This document shows, piece after piece, positions 56,374 through 64,000 of a stretch of DNA of 64,000 nt (position 1 is the stretch's first letter; each line of letters opens with the position of its first letter). The position numbers and the translations under genes were made by a program. The stretch is taken from the NCBI RefSeq assembly GCF_002025705.1, contig NZ_CP018846.1, positions 1,355,501 through 1,419,500 on the forward strand, given 5' to 3'. Under the pieces are notes generated by a model, which had not been told where the DNA came from, ran no database searches, and saw only the letters and a list, made by a program, of their open reading frames with translations. This DNA comes from Pseudomonas putida. Its GTDB lineage: Bacteria; Pseudomonadota; Gammaproteobacteria; Pseudomonadales; Pseudomonadaceae.

Positions 56374-56936
56374 AGGGTGTTGCCCTCACTTGTTGACTGT
56401 AATGTCCCGTCGGCCTCTCCGAGGCCGGGCAGAGTCTTTCTGCCGGTTTTGCGCTCGCTGCCGGCGTGGCGAGCTGAAGGTGCCGCCTCGTTGCGAAGCG
56501 GCCTGAGACCAGTTCTATCGAATGCAGGTCACCGTGTGAATGATCGATTTGTCATAAGCACGTAACCTTTCCAAGGGTGAGGGGATAAGTAAATAAATGC
56601 GACTCAACCTTGTTTGACGTTGAGCCCGCTATGATCAGGGTTTGCCGAACCTTGACGTCATTTCGCCAGCGTCGCTGGGGAATGACAGAAATATTTAGTA
56701 ATGCGACGAAGGGTCACACTGGCCCCGAAGTCGATGGAAATTATTTGAACTGCCTGATGATCTAAGCTGTTTTTGCCACCTGGCGAGCGGCTGAACGATC
56801 AGGCGGCCCGGCCGCCCGGCTGCGATGACGCAGTGGGGAAGGCCACCCGGACGCTTGCTGGAAGGGCGTTCGGGCAAACATCGGCAAGGCGATGCGTCGC
56901 CTTGTCACTTACATAGCCCATGGCGCTGGAATACTC
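56374..56936. other. 563-base gap rich in hairpins between rmf and rlmL
   Basis: No convincing ORF. Dyads seen: CGGCCTC/GAGGCCG (56411-56427), GGCAGA/TCTGCC (56428-56444), GCTCGC/GCGAGC (56453-56474), GTCATT...CCAGCG-T-CGCTGG...AATGAC (56657-56686), GGCGG/CCGCC (56802-56816) and CAAGGCGA/TCGCCTTG (56885-56904). The rmf promoter must lie at the left side and the rlmL promoter at the right. The clustered stems at 56411-56474 could belong to an RNA; no standard REP is present. Confidence 0.6.
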
Positions 56937-59129
56937 ATGTCGGACCGTTTCGAACTCTATCTCACCTGCCCCAAAGGCCTGGAAGGCCTGCTTGCCGAAG
57001 AGGCACGAGGCCTCGGCCTGGATGATGTGCGTGAGCACACCTCGGCCATTCGCGGCGCCGCCGACATGGAAACCGCCTACCGCCTGTGCCTGTGGTCGCG
57101 CCTGGCCAACCGCGTGTTGCTGGTGCTCAAGCGCTTCTCGATGAAGAACGCCGATGACCTTTACGATGGCGTACACGCCGTGGACTGGGCGGACCACCTG
57201 GCTGCTGACGGCACCCTGGCCGTGGAGTTCAGCGGCCATGGTTCGGGCATCGACAACACCCATTTCGGTGCGCTCAAGGTCAAGGACGCGATCGTCGACA
57301 AGCTGCGCAACCGTGAAGGCCTGCGCCCGTCGGTGGAAAAGGTCGACCCGGATGTGCGCGTGCACCTGCGCCTGGACCGCGGCGAAGCGATCCTGTCCCT
57401 CGACCTGTCCGGCCACAGCCTGCACCAGCGGGGCTATCGCCTGCAGCAAGGCGCCGCGCCGCTGAAGGAAAACCTGGCGGCAGCGGTACTGATCCGCGCC
57501 GGCTGGCCGCGCATTGCCGCCGAAGGTGGCGCCCTGGCCGACCCGATGTGCGGTGTAGGTACCTTCCTGGTGGAGGCGGCGATGATCGCCGCCGACATCG
57601 CGCCCAACCTCAAGCGTGAGCGCTGGGGCTTCAGTGCCTGGCTCGGCCACGTACCGGCCACCTGGCGCAAGGTCCACGAAGAAGGGCAGGCCCGCGCGCA
57701 AGCCGGCCTGGCCAAGCCACCACTGTGGATTCGCGGTTATGAAGCCGACCCGCGGCTGATCCAGCCAGGGCGCAACAACGTCGAGCGCGCGGGCCTGGGC
57801 GACTGGGTGAAGATCTACCAGGGCGAAGTCAGCACCTTCGAGCCGCGCCCGGACCAGAACCAGAAAGGCCTGGTCATCAGCAACCCGCCGTACGGTGAGC
57901 GCCTGGGTGACGAAGCCAGCCTGTTGTACCTCTACCAGAACTTTGGCGAGCGCCTGCGCCAGGCCTGCATGGGCTGGGAAGCGGCGATGTTCACTGGCGC
58001 GCCGGAGCTGGGCAAGCGCATGGGCATCCGCAGCCACAAGCAATATGCTTTCTGGAACGGCGCACTGCCGTGCAAGCTGTTGCTGTTCAAGGTGCAGCCC
58101 GACCAGTTCGTGACCGGCGAGCGCCGCGAGGCCCAGGCCGACAATGGCGAGGTCCGCCGCCCTGCGGCGGTTGCCAGCGAGCCGGCACGCCTGTCGGAAG
58201 GCGCGCAGATGTTCGCCAACCGCCTGCAAAAGAACCTCAAGCAGCTTGGCAAGTGGGCCCGCCGTGAGCAGGTCGACTGCTACCGCCTGTATGATGCCGA
58301 CATGCCTGAGTATGCCCTGGCGGTAGACCTCTACCAGGACTGGGTGCATGTGCAGGAATACGCCGCTCCCCGTTCGATCGACCCGGACAAGGCCCAGGCG
58401 CGCCTGCTCGATGCCCTGGCGGCGATCCCCCAGGCATTGAACATCGACCCGCAGCGTGTGGTGCTCAAGCGCCGCGAGCGCCAGAGCGGCACCCGCCAGT
58501 ACGAGCGCCAGGCGACCGAAGGGCGTTTCCAGGAGGTCAATGAGGGTGGCGTGAAGCTGCTGGTCAACCTCACCGACTACCTCGACACCGGGCTGTTCCT
58601 CGACCACCGCCCGATGCGCATGCGCATCCAGCGCGAGGCCAACGGCAAGCGCTTCCTCAACCTGTTCTGCTACACCGCCACGGCCACCGTGCACGCGGCC
58701 AAGGGCGGTGCGCGCAGCACCACCAGTGTCGATCTGTCGAAAACCTACCTGGACTGGGCGCGGCGCAACCTGTCGCTGAACGGTTTCTCCGAGCGTAATC
58801 GCCTGGAGCAGGGCGATGTCATGGCCTGGCTGGAAGGCAACCGCGACAGCTACGACCTGATCTTCATCGACCCGCCGACTTTCTCCAACTCCAAACGCAT
58901 GGAAGGGGTGTTCGACGTTCAGCGTGACCATGTGCAGCTGCTCGACCTGGCCATGGCCCGCCTGGCACCGGGTGGCGTGCTGTATTTCTCGAACAACTTC
59001 CGCAAGTTCCAGCTCGATGAGCATGTGAGCACGCGTTATGCGGTCGAAGAAATCAGCGCCCAGACCCTGGACCCGGACTTCGCCCGCAACAACCGCATCC
59101 ATCGCGCCTGGCGCCTGCAGTTGCGTTAA
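56937..59129 (+). CDS. rlmL: Bifunctional 23S rRNA methyltransferase RlmKL
   Basis: A 730-residue protein. N-terminal THUMP and RlmL part (~1-385) makes m2G2445: LADPMCGVGTFLVEAA (~197-212, SAM site) and VISNPPYGERLGDE (~309-322, NPPY motif). C-terminal RlmK part (~395-730) makes m7G2069: FLNLFCYTATATVHAA (~570-585) and LIFIDPPTFSNSKRM (~640-655). The ATG at 56937 (MSDRFELYLTC) is the usual start; an in-frame ATG 45 bases upstream lies in the hairpin region. Operon partner not evident; rmf diverges. Confidence 0.96.
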   Translation: MSDRFELYLTCPKGLEGLLAEEARGLGLDDVREHTSAIRGAADMETAYRLCLWSRLANRVLLVLKRFSMKNADDLYDGVHAVDWADHLAADGTLAVEFSGHGSGIDNTHFGALKVKDAIVDKLRNREGLRPSVEKVDPDVRVHLRLDRGEAILSLDLSGHSLHQRGYRLQQGAAPLKENLAAAVLIRAGWPRIAAEGGALADPMCGVGTFLVEAAMIAADIAPNLKRERWGFSAWLGHVPATWRKVHEEGQARAQAGLAKPPLWIRGYEADPRLIQPGRNNVERAGLGDWVKIYQGEVSTFEPRPDQNQKGLVISNPPYGERLGDEASLLYLYQNFGERLRQACMGWEAAMFTGAPELGKRMGIRSHKQYAFWNGALPCKLLLFKVQPDQFVTGERREAQADNGEVRRPAAVASEPARLSEGAQMFANRLQKNLKQLGKWARREQVDCYRLYDADMPEYALAVDLYQDWVHVQEYAAPRSIDPDKAQARLLDALAAIPQALNIDPQRVVLKRRERQSGTRQYERQATEGRFQEVNEGGVKLLVNLTDYLDTGLFLDHRPMRMRIQREANGKRFLNLFCYTATATVHAAKGGARSTTSVDLSKTYLDWARRNLSLNGFSERNRLEQGDVMAWLEGNRDSYDLIFIDPPTFSNSKRMEGVFDVQRDHVQLLDLAMARLAPGGVLYFSNNFRKFQLDEHVSTRYAVEEISAQTLDPDFARNNRIHRAWRLQLR

Positions 59130-59223
59130 TTCGACGAGGCGCATTGCGTGCCTAATGGCCAATAGCTATAACTCAGCACAGGGCCAGAGAATTCGCAGGA
59201 CGCTGACGTGATGAGATCGATCT

Positions 59224-61617
59224 ATGTCGAAGTGGGGCGTGCGTGCGAAGGTGCTGGGCCTGTGCAGCGAGGCGATGGCTGCCTGGGCGGTGGCGCTGGT
59301 GGCGTTGGTGGCCGGCGTGCTGCTTTCGGCTGCCTTGGCGCTGGCCGCGCAGGCGTTCTACAAGCAGCAGTTGCGCCAGCGTTTCGAACTGCTGGCCAGC
59401 GAACGCCATAGCCGCATCGCCGAGCGTTTCGACGACCAGGAGCAACGCCTGGATGGCTTGCGGCGCTTCTTTACCTACTCCAACGAAATCACCCCGAACG
59501 AATTCGATGGCTATGCGCGGCCCTTGCTGCAGCGGACCCAGGCCTATTCCTGGGCGCCGCGGGTCGAGTCCGGGCAGCGACGCGAGTTCGAGCGCCAGGC
59601 CAGTGCGTGGTTGGGGCAGGATTACCTGATTCGCGAGCTGGATGGCGCAGGAAACTGGCACCCTTCGCCACGGCGTGACCACTACTACCCGGTGCTCTAC
59701 ACCCAGGCCAACACTTTGCAGGGGCAACCCTACGGGCTCGACCTGCGTAGCCAGCCAGCCCGTGAGCAGGCCTTGGCGCGGGCACTGCATCCAGGCAGCA
59801 TGGCGGTTTCCGAGCCGCTGGACATGCTCAACGTTGCTCCCGGCTTTGGCCGTGGGTTGCTGATGGTGGCACCGGTGTTCTCCGATGCACGGCCGGCTGA
59901 CCCGCCAGCGGGTTTTGTCATGGCCTTGCTGAACATGCGCCAGTTGATCACCGAAGGCCTGCCTGTCGCTGCGGATGACAACCTGGTGGTGCGCATCATC
60001 GACCCGAGCGGGCGTGATGGCCATGAAGTGCTGTTCGATTCGCAGAACCCGGTGGCGGCACTGGCCTTGGGCAGCACGCAGTTGCTGCACCTTGCCGACC
60101 ACCATTTTCAGCTCGACATTCGTCCGAGCCAGGCATTTCTGCAAGCCAACCAGTCTGCCGCTGCCTTGGCCGTGGGGCTGCTCGGCGGCTTGCTGAGCCT
60201 GTTGCTGAGTGCATTGCTCTACAGCCTGTTCAGCCAGCGCCAGCGTGCCTTGACCCTGGTCGAGCAGCGCACGGTGGCGCTGCGGGTCAGCGAGCAGTCG
60301 TTGCGCGATACTCACAATCAGTTGCGCAGCGTACTGAATGCCGCAACCCAGGTGGCCATCATCGCGACCAGCCTCAAAGGCGAAGTCAGCACCTTCAACG
60401 CCGGTGCCGAACGCATGTTGGGCTATTCGGCCAGTGAAGCCATTGGGCACCTGCAGCTGGAAGATCTGGTGATGCCTGAAGAGCTCAGCCAGCGCGCCCA
60501 TGCCTTGAGCCTGCGCTATGGGCGGCACATCGCCGGTGGCCAGGCGATGTTCGCCGAGACCATCCAGGACAGTGGTGGCGAGCCGGGCGAGTGGACCTTG
60601 GTGCGCAAGGATGGCAGCCATTTGCTGGCCAACATGCTGGTGACTGCCGTACTCGATGAGCAGGGGCTATGGGTCGGCTACCTGGCGATCTGCATCGATG
60701 TCACCGAGCGGCGCCGTGTGCATGAGGCCTTGGCCCTGCGTGATCGCTTGCTGGAGAAACTCAGTGCGGAAGTGCCCGGCGGCATCTATCAATACCAGCT
60801 GGGTGCCGATGGTCACTCATGCTTCCCGTATGCCAGCCAGGGGCTGTTCGATATCTACGAGGTCGACCTGCAGATGTTGCGCGAGGATGCCACAGTGGTA
60901 TTCGAGCGCATTCATCCTGATGACCTGGAGCGCGTGCGCCGTTCGGTGCGTTATTCCGCCGAACACCTTTCGCCGTGGCGTGAAGAATACCGGGTGTGCC
61001 TGCCGCGTGCCGGGTTGCGCTGGGTGCGCGGCGAAGCGACGCCGGAGCCTGGCGAAGACGGTTGTACGCTGTGGCATGGCTACCTCACCGATATCTCCGA
61101 CCTCAAAGGGGTCGAGGAAGAGTTGCGTGCATTGTCGGTGACCGATGCGCTGACCGGCATTCATAACCGTCGCTATTTCCAGGAGCGGCTCAAGGTCGAA
61201 CTGGACCGCGCCCAGCGTGATGGGCTGGACCTGGCGGTGATCATGCTCGACATCGACCATTTCAAACGGATCAACGATCAGTATGGCCATGCCGTAGGTG
61301 ATCATGTGTTGCGCAGCCTGTGCCAACGGATCGGTCAGCGTTTGCGCCGCACCGATGTGTTCTGTCGGTTGGGTGGGGAAGAGTTCATGGTGCTGTGCCC
61401 GGGCAGCAATGCCGAGCAGGCACGGATGTTGGCCATTGAGCTGTGGCATGGGGTGCGCAGCGTGCCGGTAGAAGGAGTGGGCAAGGTGACCGCAAGCTTT
61501 GGTGTGGCCGGATGGCGGCTGGGGGAGGGGGCGGATGCCTTGCTGCTGCGCGCGGATGCCGGGGTGTATGCGGCCAAGCAGGCTGGCCGAGACAGGGTCG
61601 AGGCAGAGTTGACCTGA
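59224..61617 (+). CDS. Diguanylate cyclase with CHASE, PAS and GGDEF domains
   Basis: A 797-residue inner-membrane signalling enzyme making cyclic di-GMP. Two membrane helices (~17-45 and ~312-335) bracket a periplasmic CHASE-type sensor. Then PAS (~370-480, VSTFNAGAERMLGYSASEAIGH), a second PAS-like domain (~510-620) and GGDEF (~635-790). The active site is GGEEF at 717-721, so catalysis should be intact, and RRTD five residues before it is the inhibitory site. No EAL domain. The signal detected is unknown. It lies ~95 bases after rlmL. Confidence 0.92.
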   Translation: MSKWGVRAKVLGLCSEAMAAWAVALVALVAGVLLSAALALAAQAFYKQQLRQRFELLASERHSRIAERFDDQEQRLDGLRRFFTYSNEITPNEFDGYARPLLQRTQAYSWAPRVESGQRREFERQASAWLGQDYLIRELDGAGNWHPSPRRDHYYPVLYTQANTLQGQPYGLDLRSQPAREQALARALHPGSMAVSEPLDMLNVAPGFGRGLLMVAPVFSDARPADPPAGFVMALLNMRQLITEGLPVAADDNLVVRIIDPSGRDGHEVLFDSQNPVAALALGSTQLLHLADHHFQLDIRPSQAFLQANQSAAALAVGLLGGLLSLLLSALLYSLFSQRQRALTLVEQRTVALRVSEQSLRDTHNQLRSVLNAATQVAIIATSLKGEVSTFNAGAERMLGYSASEAIGHLQLEDLVMPEELSQRAHALSLRYGRHIAGGQAMFAETIQDSGGEPGEWTLVRKDGSHLLANMLVTAVLDEQGLWVGYLAICIDVTERRRVHEALALRDRLLEKLSAEVPGGIYQYQLGADGHSCFPYASQGLFDIYEVDLQMLREDATVVFERIHPDDLERVRRSVRYSAEHLSPWREEYRVCLPRAGLRWVRGEATPEPGEDGCTLWHGYLTDISDLKGVEEELRALSVTDALTGIHNRRYFQERLKVELDRAQRDGLDLAVIMLDIDHFKRINDQYGHAVGDHVLRSLCQRIGQRLRRTDVFCRLGGEEFMVLCPGSNAEQARMLAIELWHGVRSVPVEGVGKVTASFGVAGWRLGEGADALLLRADAGVYAAKQAGRDRVEAELT

Positions 61618-61631
61618 CCTTTCTTCTTGGT

Positions 61632-61740
61632 CTGTGCCGGCCCTTTCGCGGGTAAACCCGCTCCCACAGGTCAACCACTGCCCTTGAGAGTGGTGCTATC
61701 CCTGTGGGAGCGGGTTTTACCCGCGAAGAGGCCAGTACAG
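61632..61740. repeat. Inverted repeat of the CGGGTAAACCCG type
   Basis: Arms CTGTGCCGGCCCTTTCGCGG, GTAAACCCGCTCCCACAGG and the facing CCTGTGGGAGCGGGTTTTAC, CCGCGAAGAGGCC. Same family as the repeat at 43081. The spacer has its own CCACT/AGTGG stem. Lies between the convergent cyclase and dacB. Confidence 0.85.
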
Positions 61741-61752
61741 GCTACAGCCGTA

Positions 61753-63216
61753 TCAAGGCGCCGCAGCGGTCGCGCTGTTGTTCAGTTTCGGCTGGCGATA
61801 CAGGTCGAGCAGCACCTGGTCGAGTACTTGCGAGGCTCCCCACGGCTTCGGATCGTTGAGGATCGCCGCCACCGCCCAGGTATTGCCGTTGCTGTCGCGG
61901 CTGAAACCGGCGATCGCCCGCACGGTGTTCAGGGTGCCGGTCTTGATGTGCCCTTCACCGGTCATGGCGGTGCGCTTGAGGCGTTTACGCATGGTGCCGT
62001 CCATGCCCACCAGCGGCATCGAGCTGATGAACTCGGCCGAGTAGGGGCTGTTCCACGCGGCCTGCAGCAGTGCCGCCATCTCGCGGGTGCTGACCCGCTC
62101 GGCGCGCGACAGGCCGGAGCCGTTCTCCATCACCAGGTGCGGCGCGGTGATGCCTTTCTTCGCCAGCCACTGGCGCACCACGCGCTGCGCGGCACGGGCA
62201 TCGTCGCCATCGGCGTCGGTGCGGAACTGTGCGCCCAGGCTCAGGAACAGCTGCTGGGCCATGGTGTTGTTACTGTATTTGTTGATGTCGCGAATCACTT
62301 CCACCAGGTCGGGCGAGAAGGCCCGGGCCAGCAGGCGTGCGCTCTTCGGCACGTTCTCAAAGCGGTCGCGGCCCTGGATGCTGCCACCCAACTCGTTCCA
62401 GATCGCCCGCACGGCGCCTGCGGCGTAGGTCGGGTGGTCGAGCAGCGACAGGTAGGTCTGCGAGTTGCAGCCATCGCCCAGCTGGCCGGTGACGGTCACG
62501 CTGATGCCGTCGGCCTGCGGCACGGGGTTATAGCGCACGTCGCCGCTGCACTGCTTGGAGGCTACAGCCTTGACCTGGTTATCGATATGGATGCTGGCGA
62601 TCGGTGGTTCGACGGCAACGGTTACCTTGCCGCCGTCGTTGCGGGCAACGAAGCGCAGGGCCTTGAGGTTGATCATCAGCGAGTCGGGCTTGACCAGGAA
62701 TGGCTTGTTGACGTCACCGCCGTCATCGTCGAACTGTGGCAGGTTGGGTTGCACGAAGTGGCTGCGGTCCAGCACCAGGTCACCGGTTACGGTGCGTACG
62801 CCATTGGCGCGCAGGTCACGCATCAGCAGCCAGAGCTTTTCCATGTTCAGCTTGGGGTCGCCGCCGCCCTTGAGGTACAGGTTGCCATTGAGCACGCCGT
62901 TGCTCAGGGTGCCATCGGTGTAGAACTCGGTTTTCCATTGGAATGTCGGGCCGAGCAGTTCGAGGGCGGCGTAGGTGGTGACCAGCTTCATGGTCGAAGC
63001 CGGGTTGACCGACACATCGGCGTTGAACACGGTGGCCGGGCCCGGGCCGTTCAGCGGCAGCATGACCAGCGACAGTGCGCTGTCCTGCAGCTTGTTGGCC
63101 TTGAGCGCCTGTTGGACCTTCGGCGGCAGGGTGGTATTGACGGCAGCAGCCTGGCTGGGCAATGCGAGTGGCAACAGCAGGCCGGCGAGAACGAGGGGGC
63201 GGAGCTTTTTGATCAT
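61753..63216 (-). CDS. dacB: D-alanyl-D-alanine carboxypeptidase/endopeptidase (PBP4, S13 family)
   Basis: A 487-residue periplasmic enzyme trimming peptidoglycan peptides. Signal peptide MIKKLRPLVLAGLLLPLALP, then the penicillin-binding motifs: PASTMKL (SxxK, ~residue 74), KYSNN (SxN, ~310) and HIKTGTL (KTG, ~430). The long insertion between SxxK and SxN is typical of family S13. The ATG at 63216 gives the proper signal peptide; the ORF extends a further 31 codons without sense. Length complete; stands alone. Confidence 0.93.
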   Translation of the reverse strand: MIKKLRPLVLAGLLLPLALPSQAAAVNTTLPPKVQQALKANKLQDSALSLVMLPLNGPGPATVFNADVSVNPASTMKLVTTYAALELLGPTFQWKTEFYTDGTLSNGVLNGNLYLKGGGDPKLNMEKLWLLMRDLRANGVRTVTGDLVLDRSHFVQPNLPQFDDDGGDVNKPFLVKPDSLMINLKALRFVARNDGGKVTVAVEPPIASIHIDNQVKAVASKQCSGDVRYNPVPQADGISVTVTGQLGDGCNSQTYLSLLDHPTYAAGAVRAIWNELGGSIQGRDRFENVPKSARLLARAFSPDLVEVIRDINKYSNNTMAQQLFLSLGAQFRTDADGDDARAAQRVVRQWLAKKGITAPHLVMENGSGLSRAERVSTREMAALLQAAWNSPYSAEFISSMPLVGMDGTMRKRLKRTAMTGEGHIKTGTLNTVRAIAGFSRDSNGNTWAVAAILNDPKPWGASQVLDQVLLDLYRQPKLNNSATAAAP

Positions 63217-63403
63217 ATGGATTAAGTACCCTGCGGACGAGGGAAAATGACAATGGGGCTGTAAGAGATGATCACCCCAGGATGAAATATAGAGCGCATT
63301 ATGCCCCAAGCGCAGCGTTCATGCGCCACGTTCGACGGAAAAGCGCCTTTGTAGCGTGGAAACTGTTAAAGTGCCGCGCGTTATTACTCAAGAGGATTGT
63401 TTC

Positions 63404-63748
63404 ATGGCTACCAACCGTTCCCGTCGTCTGCGCAAGAAGCTGTGCGTTGATGAATTCCAGGAGCTGGGTTTCGAACTGAACCTGGGTTTCAAGGAAGACC
63501 TGTCCGACGAAGCCATTGATGCCTTCCTCGACGCCTTCCTGGCTGAAGCCATGGATGCCAACGGCCTGGACTACGTCGGCGGCGATGATTTCGGCCTGGT
63601 CTGCCTGGCCAACCGCGGCTCGGTCAGCGAAGAGCAGCGTGCTACCGTCGAAGCCTGGCTCAAAGGCCGCAGCGAACTGACCACCATTGAAGTCAGCCCG
63701 CTGCTGGACGCCTGGTATCCGGAAAAGCCGATCAACCCGGCTTCCTGA
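63404..63748 (+). CDS. yggL: YggL family 50S ribosome-binding protein (DUF469)
   Basis: A 114-residue small protein: basic start ATNRSRRLRKKLCVDEFQELGF, then FKEDLSDEAIDAFLDAFL and LDYVGGDDFGLVC, typical of the DUF469/YggL family, which has been found on the large ribosomal subunit. The ATG at 63404 follows AGAGGATTGTTTC; an ORF from 63356 is open but lacks a ribosome site. Divergent from dacB. Confidence 0.88.
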   Translation: MATNRSRRLRKKLCVDEFQELGFELNLGFKEDLSDEAIDAFLDAFLAEAMDANGLDYVGGDDFGLVCLANRGSVSEEQRATVEAWLKGRSELTTIEVSPLLDAWYPEKPINPAS

Positions 63749-63786
63749 TGCGTGCGTGAGCGGCGCCCCGCGCGGGCGTCACTCCG

Positions 63787-64000
63787 TCAAGCCCTGGCCA
63801 GCTCCCTGGCCAGCGCTTTCTCCGTTCGGCGCATATGCCGTGCCAGTACCTGCCGCTGCAGTTTGATGCATGCCGCAGGCGAATGTTGCTCCTCCAGGGC
63901 CGCGCAGGCCTTCATCATGCCTTTTGCTTCCAGCAGCCGTGCCGCGCTGAGGATCTTGTGCGCCTGCTCGCGGATCTCGGCTGCCTGATGGACGGGATCG
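63787..64000 (-). CDS. Hpt-like C-terminus of a longer protein (partial)
   Basis: The frame is open from the window end to TGA (TCA at 63787-63789), giving ~70 residues. The stretch with AHKILSAARLLEAKGMMKAC then ALEEQHS resembles the late helices of a histidine phosphotransfer domain, and a basic tail follows (RHMRRTEKALARELARA). It is probably the end of a hybrid sensor kinase or phosphorelay protein, but the histidine region may lie either in the visible H-K-I-L-S-A-A-R or beyond the edge; I cannot decide. Confidence 0.5.
   Translation of the reverse strand, partial: DPVHQAAEIREQAHKILSAARLLEAKGMMKACAALEEQHSPAACIKLQRQVLARHMRRTEKALARELARA

Noticed and set aside
56377..56565. 62-codon frame upstream of rmf
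   Set aside because: It runs through several hairpins, lacks a ribosome site and has Arg/Pro/Ser-rich random composition.

Overview
The window is a chromosomal segment of a fluorescent Pseudomonas of the P. putida group. The evidence is the gene order (pepN, sbcCD, gdhB, ppsR/ppsA, rraA, crfX-cmpX-sigX-oprF, nasST/nasA, pyrD, rmf, rlmL, dacB, yggL), protein sequences close to known Pseudomonas products, high-GC codon use, and P. putida-type REP elements (core TGTAGGAGCGG with CCTTGCGTCGCGAAAGG) in many intergenic gaps. Nearly all of it looks like core genome. The one clear mobile element is an IS3-family insertion sequence at 51745-52994. No tRNA, rRNA, CRISPR array or prophage was seen.

Layout. 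1-8.7 kb: 3' end of a PLP-dependent deaminase gene, cytochrome b561, a DUF1853 protein, then a tightly packed + strand run of nadK, metallophosphatase, rhomboid protease, yeaC-like, DUF2797 and pepN. 8.9-14.2 kb: a YCF48-type beta-propeller coupled to an MMPL/RND transporter, a small DUF5629-like protein, a secreted lactonase-fold protein and a 58-aa exported peptide. 14.3-19.8 kb: GST, sbcC and sbcD (-). 20-27.6 kb: a DUF2628 membrane protein and a six-gene MoxR/DUF58/VWA/TPR/BatD operon (-). 27.8-33.2 kb: a lone DUF2235 (Tle1-like) lipase, an MFS carrier, L-2-hydroxyglutarate oxidase and a FadR-type regulator with matched operators, then a small unknown protein. 33.5-44.8 kb: large NAD-glutamate dehydrogenase, the ppsR/ppsA pair, an alpha/beta hydrolase, rraA and a ZntB-like transporter. 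44.9-47.9 kb: the envelope-stress cluster crfX-cmpX-sigX-oprF. 47.9-55 kb: assimilatory nitrate regulation and uptake (nasS, nasT, nasA, a phosphatase-kinase fusion, cobA), interrupted by the IS. 55-64 kb: pyrD, rmf, rlmL, a CHASE/PAS/GGDEF diguanylate cyclase, dacB, yggL and the 3' end of an Hpt-domain gene.

How the parts work together. The nas block shows a full regulatory chain in sequence. There are sigma-54 promoters ahead of nasS and of nasA. The nasA leader has a hairpin with an AACGGC hexaloop (A1 and G4, as bound by ANTAR proteins such as NasT), followed by an intrinsic terminator just before the nasA start. CobA would supply siroheme precursor for nitrite reductase, whose genes are not in the window. 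The IS sits about 70 bp upstream of the predicted nasA transcription start, inside a REP, and could separate the promoter from activator sites. The lhgO region carries the same TTATCAGGTTGTCAGAC box before the regulator and before lhgO-MFS, which implies autoregulation and coregulation.

Most unusual features: two ~215-bp palindromic REP-bounded elements (20551-20789 and 32629-32844) whose cores are inverted relative to their flanks; a REP-like sequence translated in frame inside the rhomboid gene; a 563-bp gap between rmf and rlmL full of hairpins; and an orphan Tle1-like lipase without obvious type VI partners.
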